A stretch of 64,000 nucleotides of DNA from Aphidius gifuensis (GCF_014905175.1 NC_057790.1:24950469-25014468); one strand, 5' to 3'. Shown: positions 27,006 to 40,597, counted from the stretch's first letter. Notes: generated by a model not told the origin, from the sequence alone. Made by a program: numbers and translations.

Positions 27006-28239
27006 TCATTATCTGGAGCATTTGATAGTTTTTCATTTTCTTATTTATATTTCAAAAAAAAAAATTGTTAATATATATATTTTTTATCTTGCATACCAGT
27101 AAGATAATATTTCCCTTAAAAAAACAACAAAATAATTTTTCCAATACATGATAAAGGGAATTTTTTTATCATTTTTTTTCCTTTTTTTTTTTTGTCTTAT
27201 CTCTTTGAGTCTATTTATTTTATTGTTCTGTTTGATTTATTTTTTTTGTTGAATGATTGCAGTTGAGAGTTTGAAAGGCTCATAGATCAAATCAATTTAC
27301 CACCTGGATAAATAGTGTCACAAGCAATTCGAAATGAAAAAAAAAATATAATATTCAATTTTATAATATCATGAGACATATTTATATATTGTGTAATCAA
27401 TAAAGTAAATAGTTAAATTAGTTTAACGTTTGTGATAATTGCATTTTTAATTAACAGTTAGATGTAGATTTAATTTATTGATGTTGTCATGACGATGTGA
27501 ATCTGTCTGGCAATTGATCTTGAAGGTTCAGATTTATTTTTCTCTTTTTTTTTTTTTTCATATGACCCTCACAGTAATAATTTAATTTGAAATAAAAAAA
27601 ATAGTTCTATCAAATGAGTTATTAATTTTAGCAAAATTTCAAACTAATATTATTGATAATTATTATTTTAATTTTTTTTAGAAAAATTTTTAATAAAGTT
27701 TAATTAAATTTTTTAAAAACTTATCATTCAATTTCATCCTGTAATTTACTTGTTACTGAAGAAACATACACCCACATATGAAAAATATCTAGATTTATCC
27801 AGCATTTGAAATGTCGAATTATTCATGACAATTATACTTGACAAAAAGAATAAAAAAATCCACAATTTTACATTGAAAAAATAGTAATTTCCAAGAAATA
27901 AATAAATATATTTTCACCTTAAATAATATTATATTTGAAATAATTTGAAATGGATCTTTTGGGTGTAACAAAAACAAGACAAGCGATAGTAAAAGAAAAC
28001 ATGCAAAATGTGTTGGAGAGATAGCAAGAGAAACGTTGGCCCTGGCACCAATTTAACAATAAAAAAAATAAAAAATAGAGGAAGGGCCTGACTGAGAAAA
28101 TTGACTCACATGACTAAACGTGAGTGAGCCATTAAAAAATAATATATATATTTCTTGAATACACATCCTTCAATCTTCTAATACAAAAAAAAAAAAACTA
28201 CAATGAATTGTGAGCTGTAAAATATTGTCCCACCTTAGC

Positions 28240-28266
28240 AAATAAATAAATAAATAAATAAATAAA
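28240..28266. repeat. (AAAT)n microsatellite
   Basis: AAAT/AATA repeats run for about seven uninterrupted units in non-coding DNA. Confidence 0.7.
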
Positions 28267-29708
28267 ATAATCAAATTAAATAAAAGTTGTTTATAAAAAC
28301 AATTTTTAATTTTATTAATTTATTTGTAACTGGTTTTACTCTATATTAACTCACATCAATTGAATATCAACAATATTCCAATCCATCAAGTTTCATCAGT
28401 CATCAGATAATTGTCCCATGTTTATTTCATGAGACATTGTATATCAAATGTACATGAATTCTTCTTTTCTCTTTTTTCATTCACAGTCAGTATTTTTTTT
28501 TATCTCAAAACCTTGATACTGGTAATCTCATCCCCTGATTTTATCAAGAGCCCCAGGACACTTTTGATAATTCTTTTTGTTATACTCTTCTTCTTCTTCT
28601 TCTTCTTATTTTCGTTATTTTTATGAACACACTGTGAAAATTTAAAAGTTTAAAATAATAATAACAATATAAAAAGATAAATAATCTTTTATATTATTTA
28701 TATAATATACGAGGTCATGATTCTTATCAATAAACTTTATCAATATATGTTTTGTGATAAACAAACTTTCGTATATTTATTTTTTTCTATTCTATGGTTT
28801 TATTTGATTTATTATTGTTATTATATTTTTACCTGAAATTTTTTTACGGTGTTTTATGATGATTTTGTATTTATATTGATATTTTATATTAGAGGGTCTA
28901 TGCAATGTTTATTTTTATTTTTTTTTTCTATTTAAAGATAGATATGAATTTTTCATTTATTTTTTTAAATAAAAATGTTTTTAGGGTTTGTGATTTGAAT
29001 ATATATTTTTTTATTTGTAATATTATTCATGCGACAATACTGATAGTTGTTGTTTAATGTTTTTTTATTTGATGAATGATATATAATAATTATTTCCGGT
29101 TGATTTAATATTTTATTGTTCGAATAAAAATACAATGTATACATCGTTTCGAAGAAGAAATAAATAGTATAAATTATAAATGGATATAAGTGATTTTGTA
29201 TTATCATTAAAACCCATCAAAGTTTTACCAATGACCGGAAGCAAGAGGCGGATAAATCCTTATGGTATAACTTTAAACTTTTGGTGTGGTTAATGGGTGG
29301 GCGATCACCAACTTCATGAATAACAAAAAGAATATTTAAAATTCTCAATAGCAAATAACCGTAAATAATATTTAAAAATTTCTTATCTATTATGAGGATC
29401 CTTTTCTTAACTTTTGAAGAAATTATCTTTTCATTTTTTATTATCCTGGCTTGTACAATTTTATTTTTCATCTATTATTTATTTTGTTACGTATATAACA
29501 AGTTTTTTTTTTTATGTAAATATATTGTAATATAAAAAATCAACAAATAAAATTTTGAATGAGTCAAAATAAAAGCCACAAAAGATTTTTAAAAAAGACA
29601 ATAATTGTTGTGTTAATTTAAAAGATCAATAATAAAAATTTAGCACACAAATACATGATGATTTTAATAGTTTAAATAATTGTTTAGAATATCATTGAAT
29701 GAGTCAAG

Positions 29709-32700
29709 ATGACAAGCAATTCATGGAGGATCTTGGTGATCCTAAGTGTCTTCAATATGTCGACAATGATTGATGCCATGACAACTGAGTCTTTGATAAT
29801 AAATTCAACCAGTTCAAGTACAACAGTACCATCAACAACTCTTCGCTATACTCTCCCTGATAGATGCCTTGTTAAAACTGATGAGGGACCATGTAAACAC
29901 TGGATTCATAAATGGTCATTCAACAAAACATCAGGAAAATGTATAACATTTGCTTATGGTGGTTGTTTGGGTAATGAAAATAGATTTCATTCACAACAAG
30001 AGTGTCTTCATTATTGCGTTGGTGGACCAAATAGTAAGTTGTATCTAAAAAAAAAATAAATAAAATGATATAAATTTATAATTAAATTATTTTTAATTTA
30101 AAGATACATTACCACCTTATATGGTGACAAAAGGAAGTGTTTTTGTAACAACAAGTACAACAACAACAAGTAGACCTTCAACAACAACACCAAGTACTCC
30201 ATTACCAACATTTTTTCCACCTGAACCAACAAGAAAACCAGTTCCAAAACATAAACGTGGAAAAGTAAATTATAATTTAATTAATTTATTAATTTTTCTA
30301 TATTATTTTATTAATTTTATTATTTATTTATTTAAGGAATTGACATTTATGGAATCTGGACATGATAAGACATTTATGTTTGCACAAAGTAATACATTTA
30401 TTCAGCTAGATGGTCCTGGAATTAAAACTTTTCAGTTAAGGTAAAAATTAATTTTACGATTTAACATATATATCATTGCTATTTTAAATTATTAAAATAA
30501 TTTTTTATTTAATTTCAGATTATGCAGAGAAATATCATTTCAATTTCGTACAAAATTACCACATGGTCTTTTGGTTTATCACAGCGTAAAAGATCGTCCA
30601 GAAAGTCTTGATCCTTATGCACTTTATGTTATTGTAGAAAAAGGACAGCTAAAAGTTGTTCATGTATTTGGTAAACAATCAACAAGTTTAACTGTTGGTG
30701 AAGGATTAAATCGTGATGAATGGCACAGTGTTTTAGTTCGTATTGATGTACATGGTGCTAAATTAATTGCTCGTGTTAATGACAAACAAGAAGAAACAAC
30801 ACTTGAGGTACTTGAACGAGTTGTTAATTATGGAGTATCAGAAGAGCTTGCATCTGTTGTTTTAATTGGAGGGCTAAGCTCAGAAGAAAAATTACACGGT
30901 GTTAAATATATTATTGAATCATTTGTTGGTTGTATAAGAGACATGGTTTTAAGTTCTGGTAAATCAGCAAGTGATTTATTACCAATTCAACCATTAATTG
31001 CAACAAAACATGAAAATGTCAAGGAAGGATGTATTGACAAGTATGTTTTTAAAATATTTATATAAATTGTTTATCAAAAAAATTAACCGAGTGATTTAAA
31101 TAATTCAATTGATGATTTATTTTTCAGATGTTGGACCAGAGAAAACATGTGTTTTATTGGTAGTCAATGTGTAAATCATTACAACAGTTTGACGTGTGAT
31201 TGTTTTGGTACCAGATATGAAGGAGAACGTTGTGATGTATACAGTAAGTTTTAATAGCAAATAAAATTTATTATTATCATAATACAAGCTTATTATATTA
31301 ATTATTTTCAGCTGCAACTGTTTTAACACTTAGAGGCTCTTCATATGTATCATTCAGAGTATACGACTGGAAAGATCGTGTTCATTCATCAGTCAACAGA
31401 ATAAGTTTAATGTTCAAGGTAAAATTTAAAAATAAAATATCATTAAAAACAAAATAATAATATTGTTTTTATTATTTAAATTAGACACGATGGGATGATT
31501 CAGTACTTTTTTATGCATCTGGAGTTATAAATGGAACTGATCATTATATTGCTGCTTCAATAATTGAAAAAAAAGTTCATGTACAACTTGATTTTGGTAA
31601 TGATTCAAAAATAAAAACAATTCTTGGTAATCATGTATCATCAAATAGCTGGAATAATTTAACAATATTTCACAATGGTTCACAAGTATTTGTTGGTCTA
31701 AATGATGATGTTAAAGTATTTGAAATACCTGGTGTTAATTCATACATGATTATTGATCCAGAAATTTATATTGGTGGTGGTCCAGAATTACAAAAGAAAA
31801 AAGGACTTGTTTCTTTTAATAATTTTGCTGGTAAATATTTTATTGTTTTTAATTTTTTCTATATGAAAACAAATTAATTAATAATTGCAAATTTTTAGGT
31901 ACATTAAAGTATGTTTTTTACAATGATAAATCAATTATTTATGAGCTTAAAAAATCAAATCCAATGGTACATTATATTGGTGTACTTGAGCCAGAATATT
32001 ATGAAGCTGATGTTAATGTTATTCCAATAACTTATCCATTTGCTGGTAGTCATATATGGTGGCCAATTGAAAAAACTCATTCATTAATGTTAAATTTTGA
32101 TTTTCAAAGTTCACAGCCAGTTGCTGTTGTTGCATCTGGTGATGTTAAAAGTGATCAGGGTATTGGCTACTGGGAGGTAAATTTTTCACAATCTATTTTT
32201 TACATTTTCGAAAATTACAATAATTTAATTTGTTGTTTTTTTTTTTTCTCAGCTAAGATTGATAAATGATGAAATTCGTTTTCAATTAATTCCAGTATTG
32301 AGTGAAAATATAACAGTCAGTGCTTTTGTTAAATTTCCACTTGATAATAAAACAAAATGGCATGCAGTTGAATTAAATTATACTCGTGGTGAATTAAATA
32401 TATTAGTTGATCATCGTCATAAACAGGGTAAATTATTTGCCATGACATTTGAACTTGGTGATAGAGTTATACTTGGTGATGGTGAAAGTGATGCTGGTTT
32501 AGTTGGTTGTATGAGAGATATCAAAATAAATGATGATATTATTGAACCAAGATATATCATAAATACTGAAAGAGTTGTTGGTGAAGTTGCATTGGATAAT
32601 TGTCAATTTGTTGATCCTTGTACAAGACCAAATACTTGTGAACATGGTGGTAAATGTTCAGTTAAAGAAAATAAAATTACTTGTGATTGTACAGATACTG

Positions 32701-34663
32701 GTTATATTGGAAAAAATTGTCATTTCAGTATGTTTTTTATTTATCTATTTTAATTTACTTAATTATTTTATATACATGCTATTTATATATTTTTAATTTA
32801 TTATTTAACAACAGCACAATATAGAAAAACATGTGAAGAGCTGGCACTTCTTGGTTACACTCAAGATGATTTATATAAAATTGATATTGATGGAAATGGA
32901 AGATTTCCACCGGCACTTGTTAAATGTGAATTTCAATCAATTGAAGATGCAACTAAAACAATTGTCGAGCATAATTTACCATCACAAGTTGATGTCAGAT
33001 CAATTGCTGAAGAAGATTTTTCATTTAACATAACATATCGTGAATTTACTGGTGAAATGTTACAAGAATTAATATCACATTCATTGTACTGTAGTCAATA
33101 TATAAAATATGATTGTTACAAAGCACCATTAGAACTTAATAGTGCATCATGGTTTCTTGGTTCAAAAGGAACAATTATTGATTATATTGGAAATGTTAAT
33201 CTTGGCTCTTGTCCATGTGGAAGTATGTTTAATTTTATATACAGCAATTATTAATTAATAATTATTATTGTAATATTAAAAGATAATATAATAATTTAAT
33301 TTTAATTTTTAGAAAATCAAACATGTATTAATCCAGATTTAAGTTGTAATTGTGATGTATCAATGGGTAAATGGATATCAGATGAGGGATATTATGAAAG
33401 TCCAAATTCACTTGGTGTTACAGGAATGGTTTTTCTTCAACAAAAAGATCTTGAAGCTGATGCACAAGGTCGTATAACACTTGGACCACTTGAATGTGTT
33501 GAAACAAGTAAGTATAAATAAATTATTTATATAAATATATTTGATTGAATAGCTATTAATGTAATAATTTATTTAGATACACAAAAATATGTTGTTACAT
33601 TTACAACATCACAATCATATATTGAAGTACCAGGATGGCGTAAAGGTGATATTGCATTTAGTTTTCGTACAACTGGTGAAAAAGCAATATTATTATATCA
33701 ACCACCAATTAGAAATAATTATCCATCATTTATGGTTGCATTAACATCTGATTATCGTTTGACATTTAATTTTACATTAAATACAGGAACAAATCGTGAA
33801 CTTGAAGTTAAAAGTCGTAGAAAATTAAATAATGGTGAATGGCAAAAAATTTGGATTGATTATAATGATTATCATGTTAGATTTATGATTAATACTGATT
33901 TTCAAATGGTTGATTTACTTGCTGAAGAAGAATTTGGTCCATTTGAAGGTTCAATGTTTATTGGTGGTGCAACTGCGTAAGTTGAATATAACTTGATTTT
34001 TTTTTCTATTAAATGTAATTTTCAATTTTTTATTTTAGTGAACATTTAAAAACATCAGAAGTTAGACAAGGTCTTATTGGTTGTTTCCGTGGTTTAGTTG
34101 TTAATGGTGAAATTTTAGATATACACAGTTATATGTCTGTTCATTTATCAGAAATAATAAAAGATTGTAAACCATCTTGTCAACCAAATAAATGTCAAAA
34201 TGGTGCAAGATGTGTAGAATTATGGAGTAATTTTGAGTGTGTTTGTGAAAATCGTTGGGCACATCAAGGAACATATTGTGAAACAAGTAAAAAATCATTT
34301 AAAATTTTTGCTTTATTTTTTCAAGTACATTTTAATTGTCATTTAAAAAAATTTCAGATATCAACAGCAAAGCATTGACGTTTACACTTCCTGGTGCATT
34401 TTTGAAGAAGAATTATTTTGCAACTGGTGATGTCGAGGAGAAGCTACTACTGAAGAGCATGCTGTTGAAGAACATACTGATAAATTTGAGGACTTATGAT
34501 ACCCATTCATTGATTCTATATGCAAATGATCATCTAAACAACTTTGTACATCTATACATATCAAATGGAACGAGCATCGTGTATCTATTCAATGCTGGCA
34601 ACGAGATTAAGAACATCACCGTCCAGTATCCAGGTGGGCAAGCGTTTTCTTCTACAAAGGAAT

Positions 34664-34696
<33 letters not shown>

Positions 34697-37600
34697 TACT
34701 AGTACCAAGACGTATTCGAAGAGACACTTGAGTGACTGACGTAAGATCTGAACCCATCAAGTGACTCGTCGTTTCGATAATTAATACAAAAATATTTTTC
34801 TTTTTGTATAATTACAGGTGTCAATACTGGTATATCAGTACAAATTGCAATTGTCAGAACAGATAATACAACAACCCTACATGTTAATAATCATAATATA
34901 ACACAAGATGTTGTGCCAATATTATTGGATTCATATTCAAATAAACCATGGATTAATCCAGAAAAAGAAGTACTTGCACCACAACGTCCACCAGCACCAC
35001 CAATGGATTATTTTCAAATAAATATTGGTGGTTTTGATCCAACAAATTTAATACGTATGGGAATTGAAGGACAACTTATACAAGGATATGTTGGTTGTAT
35101 ACGAGGTCTTATGATTGGTGAATATCTTGTTGATTTACCAAATTTAGCAAGTGAAGCTAATCATGAAGGAAGCAAGGGTGTACTACCAAATTGTCAACGT
35201 AAATGTGATGGAGTACCATGTAAAAATCAAGGAATATGTACTGAAGATTTTGGTAAACAAGAATCATCATGTAATTGTCAATTAACATCATATTTTGGTG
35301 AATATTGTACAGATGATAAAGGTGCTGATTTTAGTGGTGAAAGTGTATTACAAAGAGATTTTGTACTTGATGGTCCAGTTAAACAAATTAAAGTACAATT
35401 AGCATTTTCAACAAATGATTTAAGACAAAGAACATCAGTATTATTATTATTACAAACTGAAAATAAAAGAAGTTATTATTTATTAGTTGCTTTAACATCA
35501 GAGGGACAATTAATATTTGAAGAAGATCGTGAAGGTTCAGCATATGGTGTACGTTTAAATGATAGAAATTTTTTAAATGGTGCTAGACATAGTATTTATT
35601 ATGTTAGAGATAATAATACATCGTCATTGTTGATTGATCGTGATCCAGTACAATTATTACCAATTCCTGTATTAAATGTTGGTGATGATGATAGCCATGC
35701 AGGTTTAGGTACAATACCAGGTGCTACAGAGATACAACTTGGTGGTCTTAATACGACTGATCAAAGATTTAGTGCTTACAAAGGATACACTGGTTGTCTT
35801 AGCAGTTAGTATTTATTAATTTATCAATATATAATTTGTTGAATTGATTGTTTTTATTGTTTTTTCTTCTTTTCTTTTTTTTTTTCTAGATGTTGTTGTG
35901 TCTATTAATGGAGGAGCAATGATGAAACCATTGGAGGAGTATATGTTGTTTACAAAAAAAGGCAGTGAAACAGTTAGAGCAACTATACCAGCTGGTGTTA
36001 GAAGTGCTCAGTGTGCTGTTTTCCATGCACAACCACGTGGACCAGAACCACCAAGAAATGACAGTGTTGTAAGTTGATTTAAAATATTGAAAATTAATTA
36101 TTATAATACTACATTTGATTAATTAATTTAATTATTTCATCAGGGTCGTGATAGAGCATGGGTTGAAGATCCACCAGCAAGAGTACTTTATAAATCACAA
36201 TACAATGATGAAACACAAGAAGAAACACATGCTGGTACTTATATATTTATTGGAGTATGTTGTGTATTTGCAATTATTATATTTTGTTGTACATGTGAAC
36301 TTGTGAGAAGTTCAAGAAGTAAACGTAAACGTAGAAATACTCGTAATAATACAAATGCAAATGCTACAACACTTCAAAATACATCACCACGTTGGCAATC
36401 TGGTACATTTACTAATTCTGTTATTGGACCATCATCTGGTAAATCAGTAGGATTTAAAACAAATGTTGATGATGAAAAAAGACCAAATGGTGGCACTCAT
36501 GTTAAACCACCAAAAATTCCTGAAACCAATAATGAACAAATTACTAATGATAAAAAAGTTCATATCAAAGGTAAATTTTTTAAATAAAAAAATTCAAAAT
36601 AAATTATTTATTTATTTAATTTATTATTTTAAATTTAAAAAAATTTTTAATTTATTTATTTAAACAGATGATGAACCTGAAAAAAAGGAGCTCCTTGGGG
36701 TAAATAATGGAAACGCATCTAAATCTGCAAGACTGAATCCATTTGTAAAGATTTTTTTTTTCCATTTTTTTCATTTTTCATCAACTCTTCTATGCGCTTT
36801 ATTTAATAATTAAAACAAAAACATAAAAATGCATGATGAATGAAATTTTTAAGTTCGCATTAAGCTTATAAAAAATCTATATATAATTTTTTTTTTATAT
36901 AATAATTGAGAATGAATATAAATGTTTGAAAATTTTACAAAAAAAAATAATATAAAATTAAAAATAATAATAATTGTTTTTTTTTTTTAAATTTTAGTCA
37001 ATGGAAGATTTAACTGAAGAGCCAGAACTTGAAGAACGTGAACAAGCTGATGAAGAAGAAGAAGAAGAAGAAATTGATGATGATGTTAATAATCGAGAAG
37101 CTGAAATACTTGTCAAACCATCACCGGTAAGAAATCATCATCAGCCAATTGATAGACGTGAATTACGTGTTATATCACCTTCGGGAATGCGTTTATTGGA
37201 AACAAATTTTTCTGTAACTGGTCTCAATGAAATAAGGACAAATGAATTTATAATAAATGATAATCATAATCATCATCATCATCATCATCATTATCATGAT
37301 AATAACAGTGGTCGAATTAATAATAATAACAATGAATTAAAACGACCACTGAGTATGAACATTAGTGGATCTTTGATGCAACATAATCCACGTCCAGAAA
37401 GTATTCACGGTGAAATATATCCAGCAAGAATACTTGATGTACCAAAAAATTAATGATCCACATAATGATTTCAAATAATTATTATTACTATTATAACGCA
37501 TAATTTTATAATCATTTATAATTAAATTAAGTATTTTAAAAATAAGAGATTCATATTTCAAATATTTTCTTGACTAAAACAATTTTATGACATTTCATTT

Positions 37601-38740
37601 GAAATATGAAAAAAACTCTTTATTTTATTTATGCAGTATGTTATTAAATTAGTCACAGCAATTTTTTTTTTTTTTTTAATCAATTTATTTACGCTTTATT
37701 ATTAAATATATGTCATTATTTTAATTTTTTTTTATTTTTATTTACAAGCTTTATGGTGGCCTGTACTGACATCATCAGTCACATTCATTAAAATTTAATT
37801 TTTATGTTGAGCAATACTTGCAATTTTTCTGTTTTTTTTATTATTTTTTTTTTTTTTTCTGTAAATGAAATTTACAGATACAAATTGACAGGAGTCAATC
37901 TAAGACAAGTGTTGAGGAAAATGTAATACCCCTAAACTCCATAACAAAACCGGAAGAAACGCAAGGATCGTTTCAACTATAGAGGTATCATTTATTGAAA
38001 AAAAAAAACAACAAAAAAATATACCCAATAATTAATTTGACATTTAAAAAATAATTATTATTTTTTCTAAAATTATTTGGCTGCAATTATAGACTAATTT
38101 ATACAAGTCAAAATCTCAAAGATAAAAGAAAAAAAAAACCATATTATTAAACTGCTTGTTTTTTTTTTGCACACAAATTTGTATTTTTTAAATTGTCATT
38201 TTTAATTATAAACAAAATAATATTTATTAAATTTAAAAATGCATGAAATGCTTTGGGCTGCGTTATTTTTTGCAGAGATAATATTTGTCAAATAAAAAAA
38301 TATAAAAAAAAAAAAAAGAAAATCATTTGAATTATTTTGAAATGAGCTTTTGAATGAAATGCAATAATTTTATATTAAAATTATAGCTAATTGAAAATTG
38401 TCATTTATTTTAAATGTGTTTTTCATGGGTTTATAAGAAAAAAAAGAATTTGTTTACAGGGAAGAATGATCAATGGACGAAAACAAATTTCTAAATCTCA
38501 GGCAACTACTCCAGGTTCGTTTATTTATTTTTAATTAAAAAAAAACTGTTTTTAATTAGATAGTGTAATTAATTTATTATTTTTTTTTTAGATGAAATGA
38601 AACCAAGAATTGTTAGCATGGGACAAGTTCATCTTGGTGATGATTTACGAACTTTTGGTAATCCTTTGAGTTATCTTGGAGGTCCAAAACTACAAAAACG
38701 TAATCAAACATCAATTGAGTCAGTTCTTTCACTCGATTAA
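29709..38740 (+). CDS. axo: Axotactin-like neurexin-family membrane protein: Kunitz, LamG, EGF, fibrinogen-like, TM
   Basis: Common exons: 29709-30033, 30104-30264, 30337-30440, 30519-31040, 31128-31243, 31312-31418, 31485-31830, 31899-32176, 32253-32727, 32815-33222, 33313-33507, 33577-33976, 34039-34286, 34358-34633, 34818-35804, 35890-36068, 36144-36570, 36668-36744, then 36998 onward. The frame is continuous; ending at 37,453 gives about 2,028 residues. In order: signal peptide; a canonical Kunitz domain (Cys 53, 62, 78, 86, 99, 103); a Thr/Pro-rich linker; about six laminin-G domains (FVGCIRDM, LVGCMRDI, LIGCFRGL, YVGCIRGL signatures) interleaved with EGF modules (such as CEHGGKCSVKE); a fibrinogen/discoidin-like segment around exon 10; one TM helix near residues 1740-1762 (YIFIGVCCVFAIIIFCC); and a basic then acidic cytoplasmic tail. 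Drosophila axotactin, a glial neurexin-superfamily protein affecting axon conduction, is the closest family known to me with this composition. Three possible 3' ends are listed separately. Confidence 0.85.
34672..34713 (+). repeat. (CTA)n microsatellite in an intron of the axotactin-like gene
   Basis: About a dozen CTA units, one interrupted by CTT, lie in the 184-base intron after the exon ending at 34,633. The exon immediately upstream already contains CTACTACTG, so the repeat may have grown from exon-like sequence. Confidence 0.75.
36998..37453 (+). CDS. axo: Alternative C-terminal exon (long form) of the axotactin-like gene
   Basis: This read-through version of the exon runs to TAA at 37,453. 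It adds an acidic stretch (EEEEEEEIDDD), a run of seven His broken by Tyr, and a tail ending RILDVPKN. An excellent donor, CCG|GTAAGA, lies inside it after 37,126 in phase 0, so the same exon can be cut short and spliced to either downstream terminal exon. Confidence 0.6.
   Translation, partial: SMEDLTEEPELEEREQADEEEEEEEIDDDVNNREAEILVKPSPVRNHHQPIDRRELRVISPSGMRLLETNFSVTGLNEIRTNEFIINDNHNHHHHHHHYHDNNSGRINNNNNELKRPLSMNISGSLMQHNPRPESIHGEIYPARILDVPKN
37878..37982 (+). CDS. axo: Candidate alternative terminal exon of the axotactin-like gene
   Basis: An acceptor TTTACAG precedes a 34-codon frame, starting IQIDRSQSK and ending GSFQL with TAG at 37,980-37,982. The phase (0) matches both the internal donor at 37,126 and the exon ending at 36,744. 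The other two frames close quickly. Confidence 0.5.
   Translation: MQIDRSQSKTSVEENVIPLNSITKPEETQGSFQL
38460..38740 (+). CDS. axo: Distal alternative terminal exons of the axotactin-like gene
   Basis: Exons 38460-38514 and 38592-38740 join in frame through a 77-base intron and give a 67-residue tail, starting GRMINGRKQ, with NPLSYLGGPK near the middle and ending SIESVLSLD. Phase 0 at the first acceptor fits the donor at 37,126. AATAAA follows about 10 bases after the stop. The compact non-repetitive tail looks more like conserved protein than the His-rich read-through form, so this may be the main C-terminus. Confidence 0.6.
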
Positions 38741-39337
38741 ATAGAACTAAATAAAAAATATTAACAATATTAATTTTTAAAAAATTTATAATTTTACCCT
38801 AGTCAAAAATATTTGTTTTCTCTCCTTTGTTTCACCATTGATTTATTAATTAAATACAAAATTAAAAGTGTAAATTTTAACTTAAAATTAATAGTAGTAT
38901 AAGGTTGAAAAAAAAACAAAAAATAATGCCTTGTGTAGTTATAAACTATAGTAATAATAATAATAATAATAAATAAAAAATTATAAAATAAATAAATTGT
39001 TAAAAATTGTTGTATAGTAAATTTCAGATTTAATTTTAGACTTTGAAATTTCGAATAATTTCGAATAACGATTGCACCTAATTTCCTAAAATTTAAATTT
39101 CTAAACATTTATCGGTAAAGTAGCTTTCTAAGTTATTTACAATAATTTACGAGTAATTTATATCACAACTTGTAAGAAAATCACCTCAATTTTTACACAG
39201 CTCTGGTTATTTAACAGCCAACTTCAACATAAAGCGTGAATTAACGTGCACAAACGTGAACGTCGTTGACATCCTCGAAGAAAAACAACATTTATTATTA
39301 TTAATATTAAAATAATAATTGTTAATTTTGCCATAAT
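38741..39337. other. Spacer between the axotactin-like gene and RNF146
   Basis: This holds 3' untranslated sequence of the upstream gene, with ATAATA repeats near 38,950. GC-richer sequence around 39,170-39,290 is the probable RNF146 promoter and 5' untranslated region. No exon was seen. Confidence 0.5.
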
Positions 39338-40597
39338 ATGGCACAAGCAATGATTGATCTTGTCAAAAAATCTGAGGCAACTGTCAAAGAAGAAGATAAA
39401 GATGAAAAACAAGGTAAAATCTACCTTTTGTTTTCTAAACAATAATAATATTATTCAGTCGTAGTTTCTGTTTTGATACATTTTATATTATCAAAATAAA
39501 TTCATCAAAAATGAAAATTCAATTTTATTTTATATGTTTGTTGATAATTAATTTGAATTTATTATTATAGACAATTCATCAGGATTAGAATGTGCTGTTT
39601 GTCTTCAAACATGTATACATCCAGCCAAGCTTCCTTGCAGTCATATATTTTGTTATCTTTGTATAAAAGGTGTTGCAAATCAACGAAAAAATTGTCCAAT
39701 GTGTCGTCAAGAAATTCCAACAGATTTTGTTGAAAAACCACAGTTGGTTGATGTTGATGAAAGCAAAATACCTGGTACTGATGAAGAGTATCATTGGTTT
39801 TATGAAGGAAGAAATGGTAATTGTATATTTAAAATAAATTCAATATAAATATTGCAATGACAATTAATTAATAATTTAAAAATACAAAGGTTGGTGGCAG
39901 TATGATTTACGAACAAGTATGGAACTTGAAACAGCTTATAAACAAGGAAAAAGAACATGTGAATTATTTATTGCTTCATTTTTATATATTGCTGATTTTG
40001 GTTCAATGTTACAACTTCGTCGTAATGATCCAACAAGACATCGTAGAATTAAACGTGATTTATCAAATGTTCCAAAAAAAGGAGTTGCTGGTCTCAGATT
40101 AAATAATACACAAGATGATGAACCAGTTACTGTACGTGGAATACCTGGTGCTGAGAGACCAACAAGTCCAGTCAGTGATACAATGGGTACTACTATTAAT
40201 TTATTATAAATTATTATTTAATTTGTTATTAAAATAAGAGGATATATGTTAAAAATATATATTTTTTATGTTTTAAAATGCCAAAGGAACTGGTGATGGA
40301 ACAAATACACCAGTACCACCAAGCAACACACCTCAAACACCAGCAGGACAAGCCAGTGGTGATGCAACTCCAATTGTGGGTCAAACAACTGATCATCAAG
40401 GACAGGATTCATTACATCAGGTTTTAGAACAAATGCGTTCCTTAATGCTAAGAGGACGTTTTTCAATAAATAACAATAATGATATTGAAGAAGATAGAAA
40501 CGACGAAAGATTATTTTCAGATAATCACACTGCAAGTCGGTGGAGTCAGTCATCGAATCACGATACCACGTACAGTCAAGACGAGCATAACTGTTAG
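39338..40597 (+). CDS. RNF146: RNF146 (Iduna): RING/WWE poly-ADP-ribose-directed E3 ubiquitin ligase
   Basis: Exons 39338-39413, 39571-39816, 39890-40186 and 40287-40597 form one frame of about 309 residues. A C3HC4 RING finger starts near residue 31 (CAVCLQTCIHPAKLPCSHIF, then NCPMCRQEIP). The WWE domain follows from about residue 88 (HWFYEGRNGWWQYDLRTSME, LRRNDPTRHRRIKRDL), which in this family binds iso-ADP-ribose in poly-ADP-ribosylated proteins. RNF146 ubiquitinates tankyrase-modified substrates such as axin, promoting Wnt signalling. The C-terminal tail is low-complexity Thr/Pro/Asn-rich. The acceptors at 39,889 and 40,286 have weak pyrimidine tracts but are required by the frame and the conserved GRNGWW junction. 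An overlapping frame extending to 40,673 is not favoured. Confidence 0.93.

Larger units (their letters stand above)
21565..29708. other. Upstream and regulatory region between RalGPS and the axotactin-like gene
   Basis: No coding exon was recognised in 8.1 kb. It probably contains 5' non-coding exons and promoters of the divergent genes RalGPS (-) and the axotactin-like gene (+). Notable points are a duplicated segment around 23,085-23,175 containing TAGAATCTA(T/C)TTTATTTATTT twice, GC-richer islands at about 24,275-24,430 and 24,600-24,745, a perfect CRE-type palindrome at 26,990, and an AAAT-type microsatellite near 28,240-28,266. The remainder is A+T-rich with poly-T tracts. Confidence 0.5.

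Noticed and set aside
29217..29471. 84-codon minus-strand frame upstream of the axotactin-like gene
   Set aside because: Low-complexity Ile/Lys-rich sequence with no domain, signal or splice support.
34530..34760. Ser-rich minus-strand frame
   Set aside because: Arises from the CTA microsatellite and the antisense of a LamG exon.
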